Below, one piece after another: positions 1 to 8,636 of a stretch of DNA of 64,000 bases. A program made the translations under genes and the position numbers. Origin of the DNA: Stenotrophomonas sp. BIO128-Bstrain (GTDB taxonomy: Bacteria; Pseudomonadota; Gammaproteobacteria; Xanthomonadales; Xanthomonadaceae); assembly GCF_030128875.1 (NCBI RefSeq), contig NZ_CP124620.1, positions 496,001-560,000 on the forward strand, in the 5' to 3' direction. The notes under the pieces are model-generated. The model ran no database searches, was not told the origin of the DNA, and saw nothing but the letters and a program-made list of their open reading frames with translations. The first letter of the stretch is position 1, and the number at the start of each line of letters is the position of its first letter.

Positions 1-160
1 GTGGCGGTGGCGCATCGAGTGCGGCGCGGGTGGAACTCGTGGCCGAGCCTATCTTGGCCGGCTCGGCGGCTCCCAGGCGGGCAGAGGGGCCAGGCCCCAG
101 CAGCCAATACCCGACCACGCCGATGACCAGGCCCACCGCCAGCAGTCGCAGGATCTTCAT
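1..160 (-). CDS. Hypothetical membrane-anchored protein, N-terminal part (cut by window edge)
   Basis: The first 53 codons of a gene that runs off the left edge of the window. The protein begins MKILRLLAVGLVIGVVGYWL, a short basic start followed by about 16 hydrophobic residues, so it is either a single N-terminal membrane anchor or an uncleaved signal sequence; the part after it is rich in Ala, Pro and Ser. The ATG lies four bases after the stop of the L,D-transpeptidase, and the Shine-Dalgarno AGGAG overlaps that stop, so the two genes are surely co-transcribed and probably translationally coupled. A role at the cell envelope is inferred from that coupling only; the family cannot be named from this fragment. 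Confidence 0.65.
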   Translation of the reverse strand, partial: MKILRLLAVGLVIGVVGYWLLGPGPSARLGAAEPAKIGSATSSTRAALDAPPP

Positions 161-164
161 CTGC

Positions 165-1145
165 TTACTCCTGCATCACGACCGGCACGGAGGCATCCAC
201 TGCGTCGGCCACCTGCAGCGCATCCCAGTTGGTCATGCGCACGCAGCCGTGCGATTCGGTCTTGCCGACGTGGCCGGGCTCCGGGGTGCCGTGCAGGCCG
301 TAGTGCGGCTTGGAGATATCGATCCAGACCACGCCGACCGGGTTGTTCGGGCCGGGCGGCAGCACCGCTTTGCTGTCACCGGCCTTGGCGTCCCAGAACA
401 GCTTGGGGTTGTAGTGGAAGGTCGGATCGCGCGAAATGCCCAGGATCTTCCACTTCCCGATCGGCAGCGGGTCATGCTTGCTGCCCGAGGAAACCGGGAA
501 CTGCGCATAGACCTTGCCGTCGGCATCGAACAGGCGCAGCGTCGAGTCGGATTTGTCGATCACCAGCTTGCTGGCCTTGGCCAACGGCGTGACGGAGATG
601 TTCGGTACCTGGATCACACTGCCGGCCTTGCCCAGGTCCACGCCCGGGTTAAGGGTTTTGAGCAGTTCCGGCGAGGCATGGAAGCGTTCGCCCAGCGCCT
701 CTTCCACCGAGCCGAAGCCGAGCGCTTTCAACTTGGCCTGTTCGGCCGGGCCCTTCGGCACGGGGTGGAACGGGCCGGCAACGTCCTCGGCGGTCAGCGT
801 ATAGCGCACCAAGGGCGGAGCGCTGTCCGGCTGCAGGGCCTTCCACGTCGCATCGTCCAGTTCGCCGGTGACCTTCAATCCTCGTGCAGCCTGGAAGCCG
901 GAGACCGCGCGTTTCTGGTTCGAGCCGACTTCGCCATCGATCTGCCCCGGCGAGAAATGGGCACGATCCAGCAGCACCTGCGCGTGCAGATCAGAGCGGA
1001 CGCCGGTCGCCACGGGTGTCTTGGCGGTGGCCGTGTCAGTGGGAGTGGGCGCGGGTGCCGTCTGTGCGACCGCCCAGCCGGAGGACGCTCCCAAGGCGAG
1101 CGCGAGCGCGGTGAGGCGGGCGATTCGGTGCAGGCGAAGGGACAT
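165..1145 (-). CDS. L,D-transpeptidase (YkuD family) with peptidoglycan-binding domain
   Basis: Exported enzyme expected to form or edit 3-3 peptide crosslinks in murein, or to attach a protein to it, using an active-site cysteine. The 326-residue protein starts at ATG 1145 (GGAG eight bases upstream); a longer open frame exists upstream but lacks a leader. A signal peptide ends near residue 28 (WAVAQ), then comes a PG_binding_1 type helical repeat (about 45-105) and a C-terminal YkuD catalytic domain with the HGT... SHGCVRM signature: His285 and nucleophile Cys301. The same architecture occurs in the Erfk/YbiS/YcfS/YnhG group, but the exact paralogue cannot be assigned. It is co-transcribed with the truncated membrane protein after it and divergent from the chemotaxis receptor. 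Confidence 0.9.
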   Translation of the reverse strand: MSLRLHRIARLTALALALGASSGWAVAQTAPAPTPTDTATAKTPVATGVRSDLHAQVLLDRAHFSPGQIDGEVGSNQKRAVSGFQAARGLKVTGELDDATWKALQPDSAPPLVRYTLTAEDVAGPFHPVPKGPAEQAKLKALGFGSVEEALGERFHASPELLKTLNPGVDLGKAGSVIQVPNISVTPLAKASKLVIDKSDSTLRLFDADGKVYAQFPVSSGSKHDPLPIGKWKILGISRDPTFHYNPKLFWDAKAGDSKAVLPPGPNNPVGVVWIDISKPHYGLHGTPEPGHVGKTESHGCVRMTNWDALQVADAVDASVPVVMQE

Positions 1146-1294
1146 CGGCAACTCCAGCGGGAACGTGTTTCCACCATGCCTGCCCGGTGTGCGCACTCGC
1201 CGTGAAAACCCTGACGCGCGGCTGAGTGGCGTACGGGAACCCGCCTACGGCGCGCCTAAGGTGAATCCATTCACAGCGTGATCACGGCAGTCGG

Positions 1295-1321
1295 TCAAGC
1301 CGCTGGCCCTGGCGCCGATAC
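1295..1321 (+). promoter_or_regulatory. Candidate FliA (sigma-28) promoter of the chemotaxis receptor
   Basis: TCAAG at 1295-1299, a 14-base spacer, then GCCGATAC at 1314-1321. This matches the flagellar sigma-28 consensus seen in pseudomonads and xanthomonads (TCAAG-N14-GCCGATA) at every conserved base. Transcription would start near 1329, about 23 bases before the receptor ATG. Its position directly ahead of a methyl-accepting protein makes a chance match unlikely. Confidence 0.75.
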
Positions 1322-1351
1322 CAGCCCACCCCCCACGTTTTTGGATGTCTC

Positions 1352-3484
1352 ATGAATTATCTGCGCAACGTCAGTGTTGTCTGGCGTCTAGGTATGGGTT
1401 TTGGCCTGTTGTTGCTGCTGGTGGCGGCCGTGGTGGCCACCGGCGCGACTGGCAGCGCCGTGCAGAAGCGCGCGATGCAGCAGGTGGTCGAGGTCAACGT
1501 GACCAAGGTGAGGCTGCTCTCGGACATGCTCGATGCCAACAACCAGATGATGGTCGTGCGCCGGGAGATGCTGATCCGCCAGGGCGACGGTCTGGCCGAT
1601 GACGAAGCGCGCATCGCCGCGCTGGTCGCGCGCTATGAAGCCAGCTGGGCCGCCTACCTGGCGCTGCCCACGCAGCCCCAGGACAAGGCCATCGGCGAGG
1701 CCATCGCGGCGGCCCGCGCGGTGGCGCGTCCGCTCAACAAGCAGATGAGCGAACAGCTGCAGCAGGGCGATGTTGCCGGTGCGACGGCGCTCACCCTGGG
1801 CGCCGTGCAGCAGGCGGCCAATGGCTGGAACCAGGCGCTCAGCAATGGCGTGGTCTACGAGGAAAAGCAAAGCCGCCAGGCCGCTGCCGAGGCGATCCGG
1901 CTGGGTGAGCGGACCCTGCTGCAGCTGCTGGTGCTGGGGGCGATCGCGTTGGTGGTCGGCATCGCCGCCTCCGTGCTGATCGGCCGCAGCCTGACCGGTC
2001 CGCTCGCCCGCGCCGTCGGCCTGGCGAACCGCATGGCCAAGGGTGATCTGGCCGACGACGTCGATCTGGGCGGCCGCGATGAGATCACCCAGCTCGGCAA
2101 CGCGATGGCCACGGTTCGGCAGAGCGTCCAGGGCGCCATCGCCGCGCAGCTGGACATGGCGCGTCAGCATGAAGCCGGGGCCATCAGCCATCGCATGGAT
2201 GAGACGGCCTTCCCCGGTGATTTCGGGCGGATGATCCACGCCACGAACGCGTTGGTCGGTTCCCACGTCGCCGTCGAGTTCCACATGGTCGAGGTGATGC
2301 AGCGCTACGCGATCGGCGACCTCAGTCGCGACCTGGACAGCTACCCCGGCGAGAAGGCCGTGTTGACCACCACCATGGCCAACGTCAAGGACAGCCTGAT
2401 GGCGATCAACCAGCAGATCGAGACGTTGGCCGCCGCCGCGCGTGCCGGTGACTTCTCGGTGCGCGGCAGCGAGCAGGCCTTCCAGTTCCAGTTCCGGGCC
2501 ATGGTGGCCCAGCTCAACGGCATGATGGCCAGCTCACAGAGCAGCATCGCCGACCTGTCGCAGGTGCTGCGCGCGATCTCCACCGGCGACCTGACCGCGC
2601 GGATGGAGGGCCATTACGAGGGTGTCTTCGCGCAGATGCGCGACGATGCCACCGTGACCGCCGGGCAGTTGACCGGCATCGTGCGGCAGATCCAGGGCGC
2701 GGCCGGCAGCATCAACGATGCCGCGCAGGAACTGGCGGCTGGCCACAATGACCTGTCGCGCCGCACCGAGCAGCAGGCCGCCAATCTGGAGGAGGCGGCC
2801 GCGTCGATGGAAGAGCTGACCTCCACGGTCCGGCAGAACGCCGAACTGGCCAACCAGGCCGACCTTGAAGCCCATGCAGCCGGTGCCGCGGTCAAGGCGA
2901 CCGAGCAGGCGATCGCGCAGGTGGCGGCGGTGATGAGCCAGATCGACCAGTCCTCGGCGCGCATCGCCGAGATCTCCTCGGTCATCGACGGCATCGCGTT
3001 CCAGACCAATATCCTGGCGCTGAACGCTGCGGTGGAAGCGGCCCGCGCCGGCGAGAACGGGCGCGGCTTCGCGGTCGTCGCCACCGAGGTCCGGACCCTG
3101 GCCCAGCGTGCCGGCACCGCGGCCAAGGAGATCAAGGAGCTGATCGACGACGCCAGCGCCAACGTCAGGACCGGGCTGAATGTCACGGTGCAGTCCGAAG
3201 CGGCGATCGCCCGCCTGACCCAGGCCAGTTCGCGCACCAACCAGCTGATGAGCGACATCGCCGCGGCGACCAAGGAACAGGCCGCGGGCATCGAGCAGGT
3301 CAACCAGGTGGTGGTGCAGATGGACCAGGTCACTCAGCAGAATGCGGCGCTGGTGGAAGAAGCCACGGCCGCCAGCCGCGCGCTGGAGCAGCAGGCGCAC
3401 GCACTGACCGGGTCGGTGGCGGTGTTCACCCTGGAACCCGATGCCACGGCGCGGGTCCGGCCGGCGCCGTTGCAGGCGGCATGA
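1352..3484 (+). CDS. Methyl-accepting chemotaxis protein
   Basis: Inner-membrane chemoreceptor that signals to CheA/CheW. The 710-residue protein has a first membrane helix (about 13-33), a roughly 155-residue periplasmic helical region like a four-helix-bundle sensor, a second helix (about 190-213), a HAMP domain, and a long linker containing further HAMP-like segments (about 300-460). The C-terminal MCP signalling domain has the conserved hairpin tip around residues 540-570 ([20 protein letters not shown]) and flanking Glu/Gln-rich methylation helices such as [17 protein letters not shown]. There is no CheR-docking pentapeptide at the C-terminus (ends PLQAA). The ligand cannot be read from the sequence. 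The FliA-type promoter upstream places it in the late flagellar regulon. The ATG at 1352 has only a weak ribosome binding site. Confidence 0.93.
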   Translation: MNYLRNVSVVWRLGMGFGLLLLLVAAVVATGATGSAVQKRAMQQVVEVNVTKVRLLSDMLDANNQMMVVRREMLIRQGDGLADDEARIAALVARYEASWAAYLALPTQPQDKAIGEAIAAARAVARPLNKQMSEQLQQGDVAGATALTLGAVQQAANGWNQALSNGVVYEEKQSRQAAAEAIRLGERTLLQLLVLGAIALVVGIAASVLIGRSLTGPLARAVGLANRMAKGDLADDVDLGGRDEITQLGNAMATVRQSVQGAIAAQLDMARQHEAGAISHRMDETAFPGDFGRMIHATNALVGSHVAVEFHMVEVMQRYAIGDLSRDLDSYPGEKAVLTTTMANVKDSLMAINQQIETLAAAARAGDFSVRGSEQAFQFQFRAMVAQLNGMMASSQSSIADLSQVLRAISTGDLTARMEGHYEGVFAQMRDDATVTAGQLTGIVRQIQGAAGSINDAAQELAAGHNDLSRRTEQQAANLEEAAASMEELTSTVRQNAELANQADLEAHAAGAAVKATEQAIAQVAAVMSQIDQSSARIAEISSVIDGIAFQTNILALNAAVEAARAGENGRGFAVVATEVRTLAQRAGTAAKEIKELIDDASANVRTGLNVTVQSEAAIARLTQASSRTNQLMSDIAAATKEQAAGIEQVNQVVVQMDQVTQQNAALVEEATAASRALEQQAHALTGSVAVFTLEPDATARVRPAPLQAA

Positions 3485-3509
3485 TCGTGCGGCCCGCCGG
3501 GTAAACCGG

Positions 3510-3533
3510 AACGCCCCGCGTCGGCGGGGCGTT
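3510..3533. terminator. Hairpin terminator after the chemotaxis receptor
   Basis: Perfect 10-bp stem (3510-3519 pairing with 3524-3533) closed by loop GTCG, 26 bases after the receptor stop. There is no long T-run, only TT at the end of the stem, so efficiency is uncertain. Confidence 0.65.
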
Positions 3534-3548
3534 GTGCCGGTCGAACCG

Positions 3549-3575
3549 GTCCGCCGGCGCACGCTGCCGGCGGAC
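3549..3575 (-). terminator. Hairpin terminator after the RIO kinase
   Basis: Perfect 10-bp GC-rich stem (3549-3558 with 3566-3575) and 7-base loop, five bases beyond the stop codon of the minus-strand kinase gene. With the preceding hairpin it separates the two convergent genes. No T-run is visible. Confidence 0.6.
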
Positions 3576-3579
3576 GGGC

Positions 3580-4440
3580 TCAGTCGTCGTTCTCTTCCGC
3601 CGCCTCGCGACCCTGCTGGCGGATCAGCGCTTCTTCGCGCGCATCGTTGATGGCATGGCGTACGCCATCCAGGTCGATGCTGCTTTCATCCTGTTCGAAT
3701 TCGCCGGTCAGCACGCTGTCCGGCAGCAGGTCGCCGGCCTCGAACAGCGCCCACATCTCTTCGCCGTACCAGGTCTCCAGCAGTTCCGGCGCCCAGCGGC
3801 CCAGATAGGCGGTGAGGTTGTTGACGTCGCGCAGCAGCATCGTGCGCGCGGCGTTGTTGCCCGCCGCACTGACCACCTGTGGGAAATCGATCACCACCGG
3901 GCCTTCCGGGCCGACCAGCACGTTGTACGGCGACAGATCGCCGTGGATCAGGCCGCAGCACAGCATCCGCACCACCTGGCGGACCAGGATCTGGTGGAAC
4001 TCGCGGGCCTGTTCAGGACTGAGCTCGACCTCGCCCAGGCGCGCGGCGGAATAGCCCTCGGCATCGGTGACCAGCTCCATCACCAGCACGCCGTGGAAGT
4101 AGCCGTACGGCTCGGGCACGCGCACGCCGGCATCGCGCAGCTGGTACAGCGCTTCGACCTCGGTGTTCTTCCAGGCCGCTTCCTGCTGCTTGCGGCCGTA
4201 ATTGCTCGCCTTGCCCACGGCGCGCGCTTCGCGGCTGCCACGGACCTTGCGGCCTTCCTGGTACTGCACGCGCTGCTGGAAACTGCGCTGGGCCATGTCC
4301 TTGTAGACCTTGGCACAGCGCACGTCGTCGCCGCTGCGGACCACGTATACCGCTGCTTCCTTGCCGCTCTTGAGCGGGCGGAGCACTTCATCGATCACGC
4401 CGTCGTCGATCAGCGCCTGCAAGCCTTGGGGGGTCTTCAC
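3580..4440 (-). CDS. RIO1-family serine protein kinase (PA4780-like)
   Basis: Small bacterial RIO-type kinase/ATPase. The 286-residue form starts at GTG 4440 (VKTPQGLQAL), which matches the family's usual start; the frame stays open a further 26 codons to an ATG, but that extension is Pro/Arg-rich and unlike family members. Visible motifs: nucleotide-binding loop GKEAAVYVV (from residue 26), catalytic HGDLSPYNVLV near residue 165 (Asp as base, Asn for metal) and metal-binding VIDFPQV shortly after, where RIO kinases carry DF in place of the usual DFG. The C-terminus is acidic (AAEENDD). Related proteins in Pseudomonas autophosphorylate on serine; the physiological target here is unknown. The gene stands alone, convergent with the chemoreceptor. 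Confidence 0.88.
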   Translation of the reverse strand: MKTPQGLQALIDDGVIDEVLRPLKSGKEAAVYVVRSGDDVRCAKVYKDMAQRSFQQRVQYQEGRKVRGSREARAVGKASNYGRKQQEAAWKNTEVEALYQLRDAGVRVPEPYGYFHGVLVMELVTDAEGYSAARLGEVELSPEQAREFHQILVRQVVRMLCCGLIHGDLSPYNVLVGPEGPVVIDFPQVVSAAGNNAARTMLLRDVNNLTAYLGRWAPELLETWYGEEMWALFEAGDLLPDSVLTGEFEQDESSIDLDGVRHAINDAREEALIRQQGREAAEENDD

Positions 4441-4630
4441 GGTATCTCGGGAATCGGCTGGCGCGGGGCCTGCCCTGGAGGGGGAGGGATTTTCGCATCT
4501 TCGGGCCGGGGGAGCCATCGACCCGGCCCGGCGCAGTGAGGTCGTTCAGCTGCGTGTACGTGCGCGACAGCTTGAAATCTGATTCACATCGGCGCGGCAG
4601 GCTGGGGCCACCTTCCAAGGAGTGTCGCCC

Positions 4631-5758
4631 ATGATGCTGTCCCTGCTGCGCCGCACCGGTGCCGCCCTGGCCATGTTGCTGGCCGTTTCCACCGTGCATG
4701 CCCGCCCCGCGGCCACCGATACCGTGCTGATCGTGGTCAGCGGCGAAGGCCGCGACCAGGGCAAGACCCGTCCCGGCTTCGAGATGGACGAGTTCGCGCA
4801 GGCCTACCTGATCTTCCGCGACAACGGCCTGGCGGTGCAGGTCGCCAGCCCGCAAGGCGGACCGGTCGAGGCCGACAAGTTCAACGCCGAGGAGCCCTTC
4901 AACGCACGCGTCCTGGCCGATCCGGCCGCGGCCGCACTGCTGGCCGATACCCGCGCCACCGCGACCCTCAGTGCCGCCGACTATGCGGCGGTCTACGTGG
5001 TCGGTGGCAAGGGCGCGATGTTCGACCTGCCGGCCGACCCCGCGCTGCGGGGGCTGCTCGGCACGATGCACGACCGTGGCGCGGTGGTCGCGGCGGTCTG
5101 CCACGGCCCGGCCGCACTGGTGGACGTGCGGCTGGCGGACGGATCGCTGCTGGTCGCCGGGCGCCGCATGACCGGCTTCACCAATGCAGAGGAAGGGGTG
5201 TTCGGCAAGCGCTGGGCGAAGGAGTTTCCGTTCCTGCTGGAAACCGCGCTGCGCGAGCGTGGCGCGCGCTGGGAGCAGGCGCCGCTGATGATGCCCAAGC
5301 TGGTGGTGGACGGGCGCCTGATCACCGGGCAGAACCCCTATTCGACACCGGCCGTGGCCGAGGCGATCGTGCGGGCCACCGGCCGCACGCCGATCGCGCG
5401 CACGCCGTGGCGCGATGAGGCCAGCATGGCGCTGGTGCAGCGCCTGCTGGCCGGTGAAGGCGAGGCGGTCAAGCGCGAGCTGGCCAGCAACCGTACCGGC
5501 TATCACGATCAGCTGATCGGCGTGCTCGGCTACTACCAGCTGCAGGCCGCGCAGGACGATGCGGCTGTACGTGATGCGCTGTCGATCATGCAGCTGGCCG
5601 CCCCGTACATGAGCGAACCGCAGCTGCCGCTGGGCATCGCACAGGCGCATTGGCGGCTGGGCGAGGTGGCACAGGCGCGCACGGTACTCGGCAAACTGCT
5701 GGAAACCCACCCGGACATGGCCGAAGCTAAGCAGCTCAAGGACACGATCGAAGGCTGA
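4631..5758 (+). CDS. Exported DJ-1/PfpI-family protein
   Basis: A 375-residue protein of the class I glutamine amidotransferase-like superfamily (DJ-1/PfpI, Hsp31-like). AAGGAG nine bases before ATG 4631 fixes the start. An N-terminal signal peptide (MMLSLLRRTGAALAMLLAVS, cleavage near STVHA) should send it to the periplasm, unusual for a family that is mostly cytoplasmic. The nucleophile elbow is VAAVCHGPAAL with Cys157; conserved FEMDEFA and NPYSTPAVAEAI segments resemble chaperone/glyoxalase-type members. After the alpha/beta domain (to about 245) lies a roughly 130-residue helical tail with TPR-like repeats. It sits three bases before a response regulator, so it belongs to a three-gene operon with the two-component pair. 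Chaperone, deglycase or protease activity cannot be told apart here. Confidence 0.8.
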   Translation: MMLSLLRRTGAALAMLLAVSTVHARPAATDTVLIVVSGEGRDQGKTRPGFEMDEFAQAYLIFRDNGLAVQVASPQGGPVEADKFNAEEPFNARVLADPAAAALLADTRATATLSAADYAAVYVVGGKGAMFDLPADPALRGLLGTMHDRGAVVAAVCHGPAALVDVRLADGSLLVAGRRMTGFTNAEEGVFGKRWAKEFPFLLETALRERGARWEQAPLMMPKLVVDGRLITGQNPYSTPAVAEAIVRATGRTPIARTPWRDEASMALVQRLLAGEGEAVKRELASNRTGYHDQLIGVLGYYQLQAAQDDAAVRDALSIMQLAAPYMSEPQLPLGIAQAHWRLGEVAQARTVLGKLLETHPDMAEAKQLKDTIEG

Positions 5759-5761
5759 CCC

Positions 5762-6448
5762 ATGGACGATGGCCTGCACATCCTGGTGATCGAGGACAAC
5801 CCGGCGCTGCGCGCCGGCATGGCCACGCTGCTGGAAGCCCGCGGCCATCGCGTGGCCTTTGCCGCCGATGGCCGCAGTGGCCTGCAGATGGCATTGGAAG
5901 AGCCGCCGGATGTGCTGGTGCTGGACCTCACCCTTCCGGGCATGGATGGCCTGCGCGTATGCAGCCATCTGCGTGAGCAGGCCGACCGCCACATCCCGAT
6001 CCTGATGCTGACCGCGCGCGACACGCTGGCCGACAAGCTGGTCGGCTTCCAGGCCGGTACCGATGATTACCTGGTCAAACCGTTCGCAGGCGAGGAACTG
6101 CTGGCGCGGTGCCTGGCCCTGGCCCATCGGCACGGCCGACGCGACGGGCATGTGCTGCGTATCGGATCTCTCGGCATCGACCGCCGCAGCGGGACCGTAC
6201 ACCGCGGTGAGCAGCCGATCGAGTTGCCGCAGACGGCCTACCGCCTGCTGGTGCTGCTCGCCGAAGCCTGGCCGCGTACGGTGACCCGCAGCGAGTTGAT
6301 CCGGCGCCTCTGGGGCGATGAAGCACCGCCCTCGGATCCGCTGCGCTCGCATCTGTATCTGCTGCGACAGGGGCTGGACAAGCCCTTCGACCGACCGATG
6401 CTCAAGACCGTGCACGAGGTCGGCTTCAGGCTGGAGGCCGACACATGA
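5762..6448 (+). CDS. OmpR-family response regulator
   Basis: DNA-binding regulator of a two-component system, 228 residues. The receiver domain (1-120) shows the acidic pocket (VIEDN), phosphoacceptor Asp55 in LVLDLTLPGMDG and the Lys in DDYLVKPF. A winged-helix output domain follows (about 130-225) with the typical SELIRRLWGDE... LRSHLYLLRQGLDKPF pattern. The ATG is three bases after the upstream stop and its own stop overlaps the kinase start, so both neighbours are its operon partners. Targets unknown; autoregulation of the operon is the simplest expectation. Its family resemblance is close to the second regulator of this window (26596-27297). Confidence 0.92.
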   Translation: MDDGLHILVIEDNPALRAGMATLLEARGHRVAFAADGRSGLQMALEEPPDVLVLDLTLPGMDGLRVCSHLREQADRHIPILMLTARDTLADKLVGFQAGTDDYLVKPFAGEELLARCLALAHRHGRRDGHVLRIGSLGIDRRSGTVHRGEQPIELPQTAYRLLVLLAEAWPRTVTRSELIRRLWGDEAPPSDPLRSHLYLLRQGLDKPFDRPMLKTVHEVGFRLEADT

Positions 6449-7710
6449 CGGCACGGGTGCATCGCCTGCGCAACCGGTTGATGCTGGCCTTCGCGGTGTT
6501 CGCGCTGGCGGTGGCCGGCCTGTTCGGCCTGTACGTGGCGGTGTTCGTGTACAGCGTCGAAGACCGGTTCTTCGACGCAATGCTTGAGCAGGAAGCGCAG
6601 CAGCAACTGGAGCAGCGGGCCGCAAGTGGGACCTGGTCGCCACCGCGCAATGCGTTCATGGCGGTCCATGACAGCCCTGCCAGCTTCCCCACGGATCTCA
6701 AGGCCGCCTTCGATGCTGAGCCGTGGCGCCGCGAGATCGGCGGCACCGAAGGGCGGCACTATCACCTGCGCGCGCTGCCGCCGGGCGGAGCCGGTACACC
6801 GGGATGGCTGGTCGCCGAGGTCAGCCAGCAGCTGGTGGTGCGGCCGATGCGCAGCCAGATTCTGGCGCTGCTGGCCTGGTCCGGGCTGGCCGTGGTGGTG
6901 GTCGCCATCCTGGCCGGCGCATGGCTGGCGCGACGGACCACGCGTCCCTTGTCGAAGCTGGCGGCGCTGGTCGACGGCATGGCGCCGGACAGGTTGCCGG
7001 TGGGGTTCGCCGGGGACTTCCCCGATGACGAGGTCGGCGTGCTCGCCCGCGGCCTGGACAATCTGAGCGGGCGCGTGCGTGCCTTCATTGCGCGCGAGCA
7101 TGCCTTTACCCGTGATGCCAGCCATGAGCTGCGCACGCCCCTGGCGGTGATCCGCAGTGCCACCGAACAGCTGGCCAGCGAACCTGGCCTGTCCGGGGCC
7201 GGGCGGCGGCAGCTCGCGCATGTCCAGCATTCGGCGCGTCAACTCGAACAGACCGTCATCACCCTGCTGACACTGGCCCGCGAAGAGAACGTGGAACAGG
7301 ACGCGACGCCACTGGCGGTGCTGCCGGTGCTGGAACAGGTGGTGGTCGAGCAGGCCGTGCTGTTGGAGGGCAAGCCGGTGGCGGTGCGGGTGGACGTGCC
7401 AGCCGACGTGAGTCTGCCGGTACCGGGGCCGGTGCTGCACATGCTGCTGGCCAATCTGGTCGGCAATGCGTTCGCGCATACCCGGGCGGGTGAGGTGTAC
7501 ATCGATGTGGCGGCTGGACGACTGCGCATCCGCAACACGGCGCCGGCAGGTGACCCTGACACGATCATGCAGCCATTCGCGAAAGGCGAGGGCAGCGCCG
7601 GCTTCGGGCTCGGCCTGGCGATCGTGCACCGGCTGTGCGACCGCTTCGCCATCGATCTGCGCATCGAGGGAACCGAGCACGCCACGGTCGCCAGTTTCAG
7701 CGTGCAGTAA
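6445..7710 (+). CDS. Sensor histidine kinase
   Basis: Membrane sensor kinase of 421 residues, translationally coupled to the regulator by an ATGA overlap. A first membrane helix (about 13-37) and a second (about 137-160) enclose a roughly 100-residue periplasmic domain without recognisable fold. HAMP follows, then HisKA with phosphoacceptor His227 in DASHELRTPL, then a compact HATPase domain with N-box LLANLVGNAFAHT and G-box GSAGFGLGLAIVHRL. The ATPase domain is shorter than usual, without a clear DxGxG between N- and G2-boxes (PAGDPDTI stands in its place), a trait of a kinase subgroup. The signal is unknown; the exported DJ-1-like protein encoded just upstream may be an accessory or a target. 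Confidence 0.9.
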   Translation: MTARVHRLRNRLMLAFAVFALAVAGLFGLYVAVFVYSVEDRFFDAMLEQEAQQQLEQRAASGTWSPPRNAFMAVHDSPASFPTDLKAAFDAEPWRREIGGTEGRHYHLRALPPGGAGTPGWLVAEVSQQLVVRPMRSQILALLAWSGLAVVVVAILAGAWLARRTTRPLSKLAALVDGMAPDRLPVGFAGDFPDDEVGVLARGLDNLSGRVRAFIAREHAFTRDASHELRTPLAVIRSATEQLASEPGLSGAGRRQLAHVQHSARQLEQTVITLLTLAREENVEQDATPLAVLPVLEQVVVEQAVLLEGKPVAVRVDVPADVSLPVPGPVLHMLLANLVGNAFAHTRAGEVYIDVAAGRLRIRNTAPAGDPDTIMQPFAKGEGSAGFGLGLAIVHRLCDRFAIDLRIEGTEHATVASFSVQ

Positions 7711-7772
7711 GGCCGGTCCGCTTCCGTCCATCGCCAAAGTGCGCGATGCTCTGCCGAACGGGGGAGGGGCGC

Positions 7773-8561
7773 ATGGGCAACAGGGACGAGGGCAGCATTC
7801 ACGGCGATGTCCCGGCGGAGCAGACGCCGACCGATTGGTCGTTGCTGCCGGTCACGCACGGCAATGAGGACTCGATGGTGGCTGTGATCTGGCGCCTGCT
7901 GCGGCAGGAGCCGGCGTTGATGGTGAGTGGGGGCTACGTATTCCTGTCCGTGCTGGGGTTGTGGTCGAGCTACTTCTTCTATTTCAAGTTCCGGCTGTCG
8001 ATCCTGGATTACCTGCAGGTCAGCGACTTCCTGGTGGCCGGGCTGCGTGATCCGGCCTACGTGCTGATCCTGCTGGTGGGCGCGTTGCTGGCAGTGCTGC
8101 TGGGCTGGCCGGAAACACTGCGGCGGCGCAATCCAGCCAAGGTGGCACGCCTGCGTGCGCGGCATTGGGGATGGCGGATGCTGTTCTCGGAGTCGCCGTG
8201 GATGAACTGGGAATTCTCCGGGCTGCGTCCGCTGACCGGCATGTGTATTGCGGTGGTCTGCTTCATGGCATTCGGCGCGGCGCTGTATGCGCTGAGCTCG
8301 GCCGAGAAGATCCGCGATGGCAGGGGCGGTACACCAGTGCAGGTCGTGCTCGGAGGTGACGCTGCAGCGCTGCCGGGCACCGCGAAACTGCTGGGATCCA
8401 GCAGTGCGTTCGTGTTCCTGTGGTGGCCGGAGCAACGGCGCGCCGAAGCCGTGCCGATCAGCGCGATCCGTCGGCTGCAGTCGTTGCCCTTGGCAGTGAA
8501 ACCGGTAGCGCCCCGAACGGTCAACCCATCCAGGCCGTCCACCGCGCCAGCGCAGCGGTAA
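7773..8561 (+). CDS. Conserved-looking hypothetical membrane protein
   Basis: A 262-residue protein I do not recognise. Start at ATG 7773 is supported by GGGAGGGG just upstream. The first 40 residues are soluble and acidic; then three to four membrane helices are evident: about 48-70 (LMVSGGYVFLSVLGLWSSYF), about 90-112 (AYVLILLVGALLAVLLGW) and about 148-172 (CIAVVCFMAFGAALYAL). The remaining C-terminal 85 residues are soluble, ending in a Pro/Arg-rich tail. It lies 62 bases after the sensor kinase on the same strand and could be a distal member of that operon, but no link in function is visible. An inner-membrane location is inferred. Confidence 0.7.
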   Translation: MGNRDEGSIHGDVPAEQTPTDWSLLPVTHGNEDSMVAVIWRLLRQEPALMVSGGYVFLSVLGLWSSYFFYFKFRLSILDYLQVSDFLVAGLRDPAYVLILLVGALLAVLLGWPETLRRRNPAKVARLRARHWGWRMLFSESPWMNWEFSGLRPLTGMCIAVVCFMAFGAALYALSSAEKIRDGRGGTPVQVVLGGDAAALPGTAKLLGSSSAFVFLWWPEQRRAEAVPISAIRRLQSLPLAVKPVAPRTVNPSRPSTAPAQR

Positions 8562-8581
8562 GCGCAACGGTAGGTGATCTG

Positions 8582-8608
8582 CCGCGTGCTGCTTCAGGCA
8601 GCACGCGG
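8582..8608. terminator. Terminator-like hairpin between convergent genes
   Basis: Perfect 11-bp inverted repeat (8582-8592 with 8598-8608) with 5-base loop TTCAG, placed between the ends of the membrane-protein gene and the minus-strand histone-like gene. No T-run, so it would act, if at all, as a bidirectional hairpin. Confidence 0.55.
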
Positions 8609-8636
8609 TAGATGCACGGTCGGCCCTGCGCGTATG

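Noticed and set aside
4388..6643. A 751-codon minus-strand open frame opposite the DJ-1 and regulator genes
   Set aside because: The real genes on the plus strand have clear motifs, ribosome binding sites and overlaps; the antisense frame has none.
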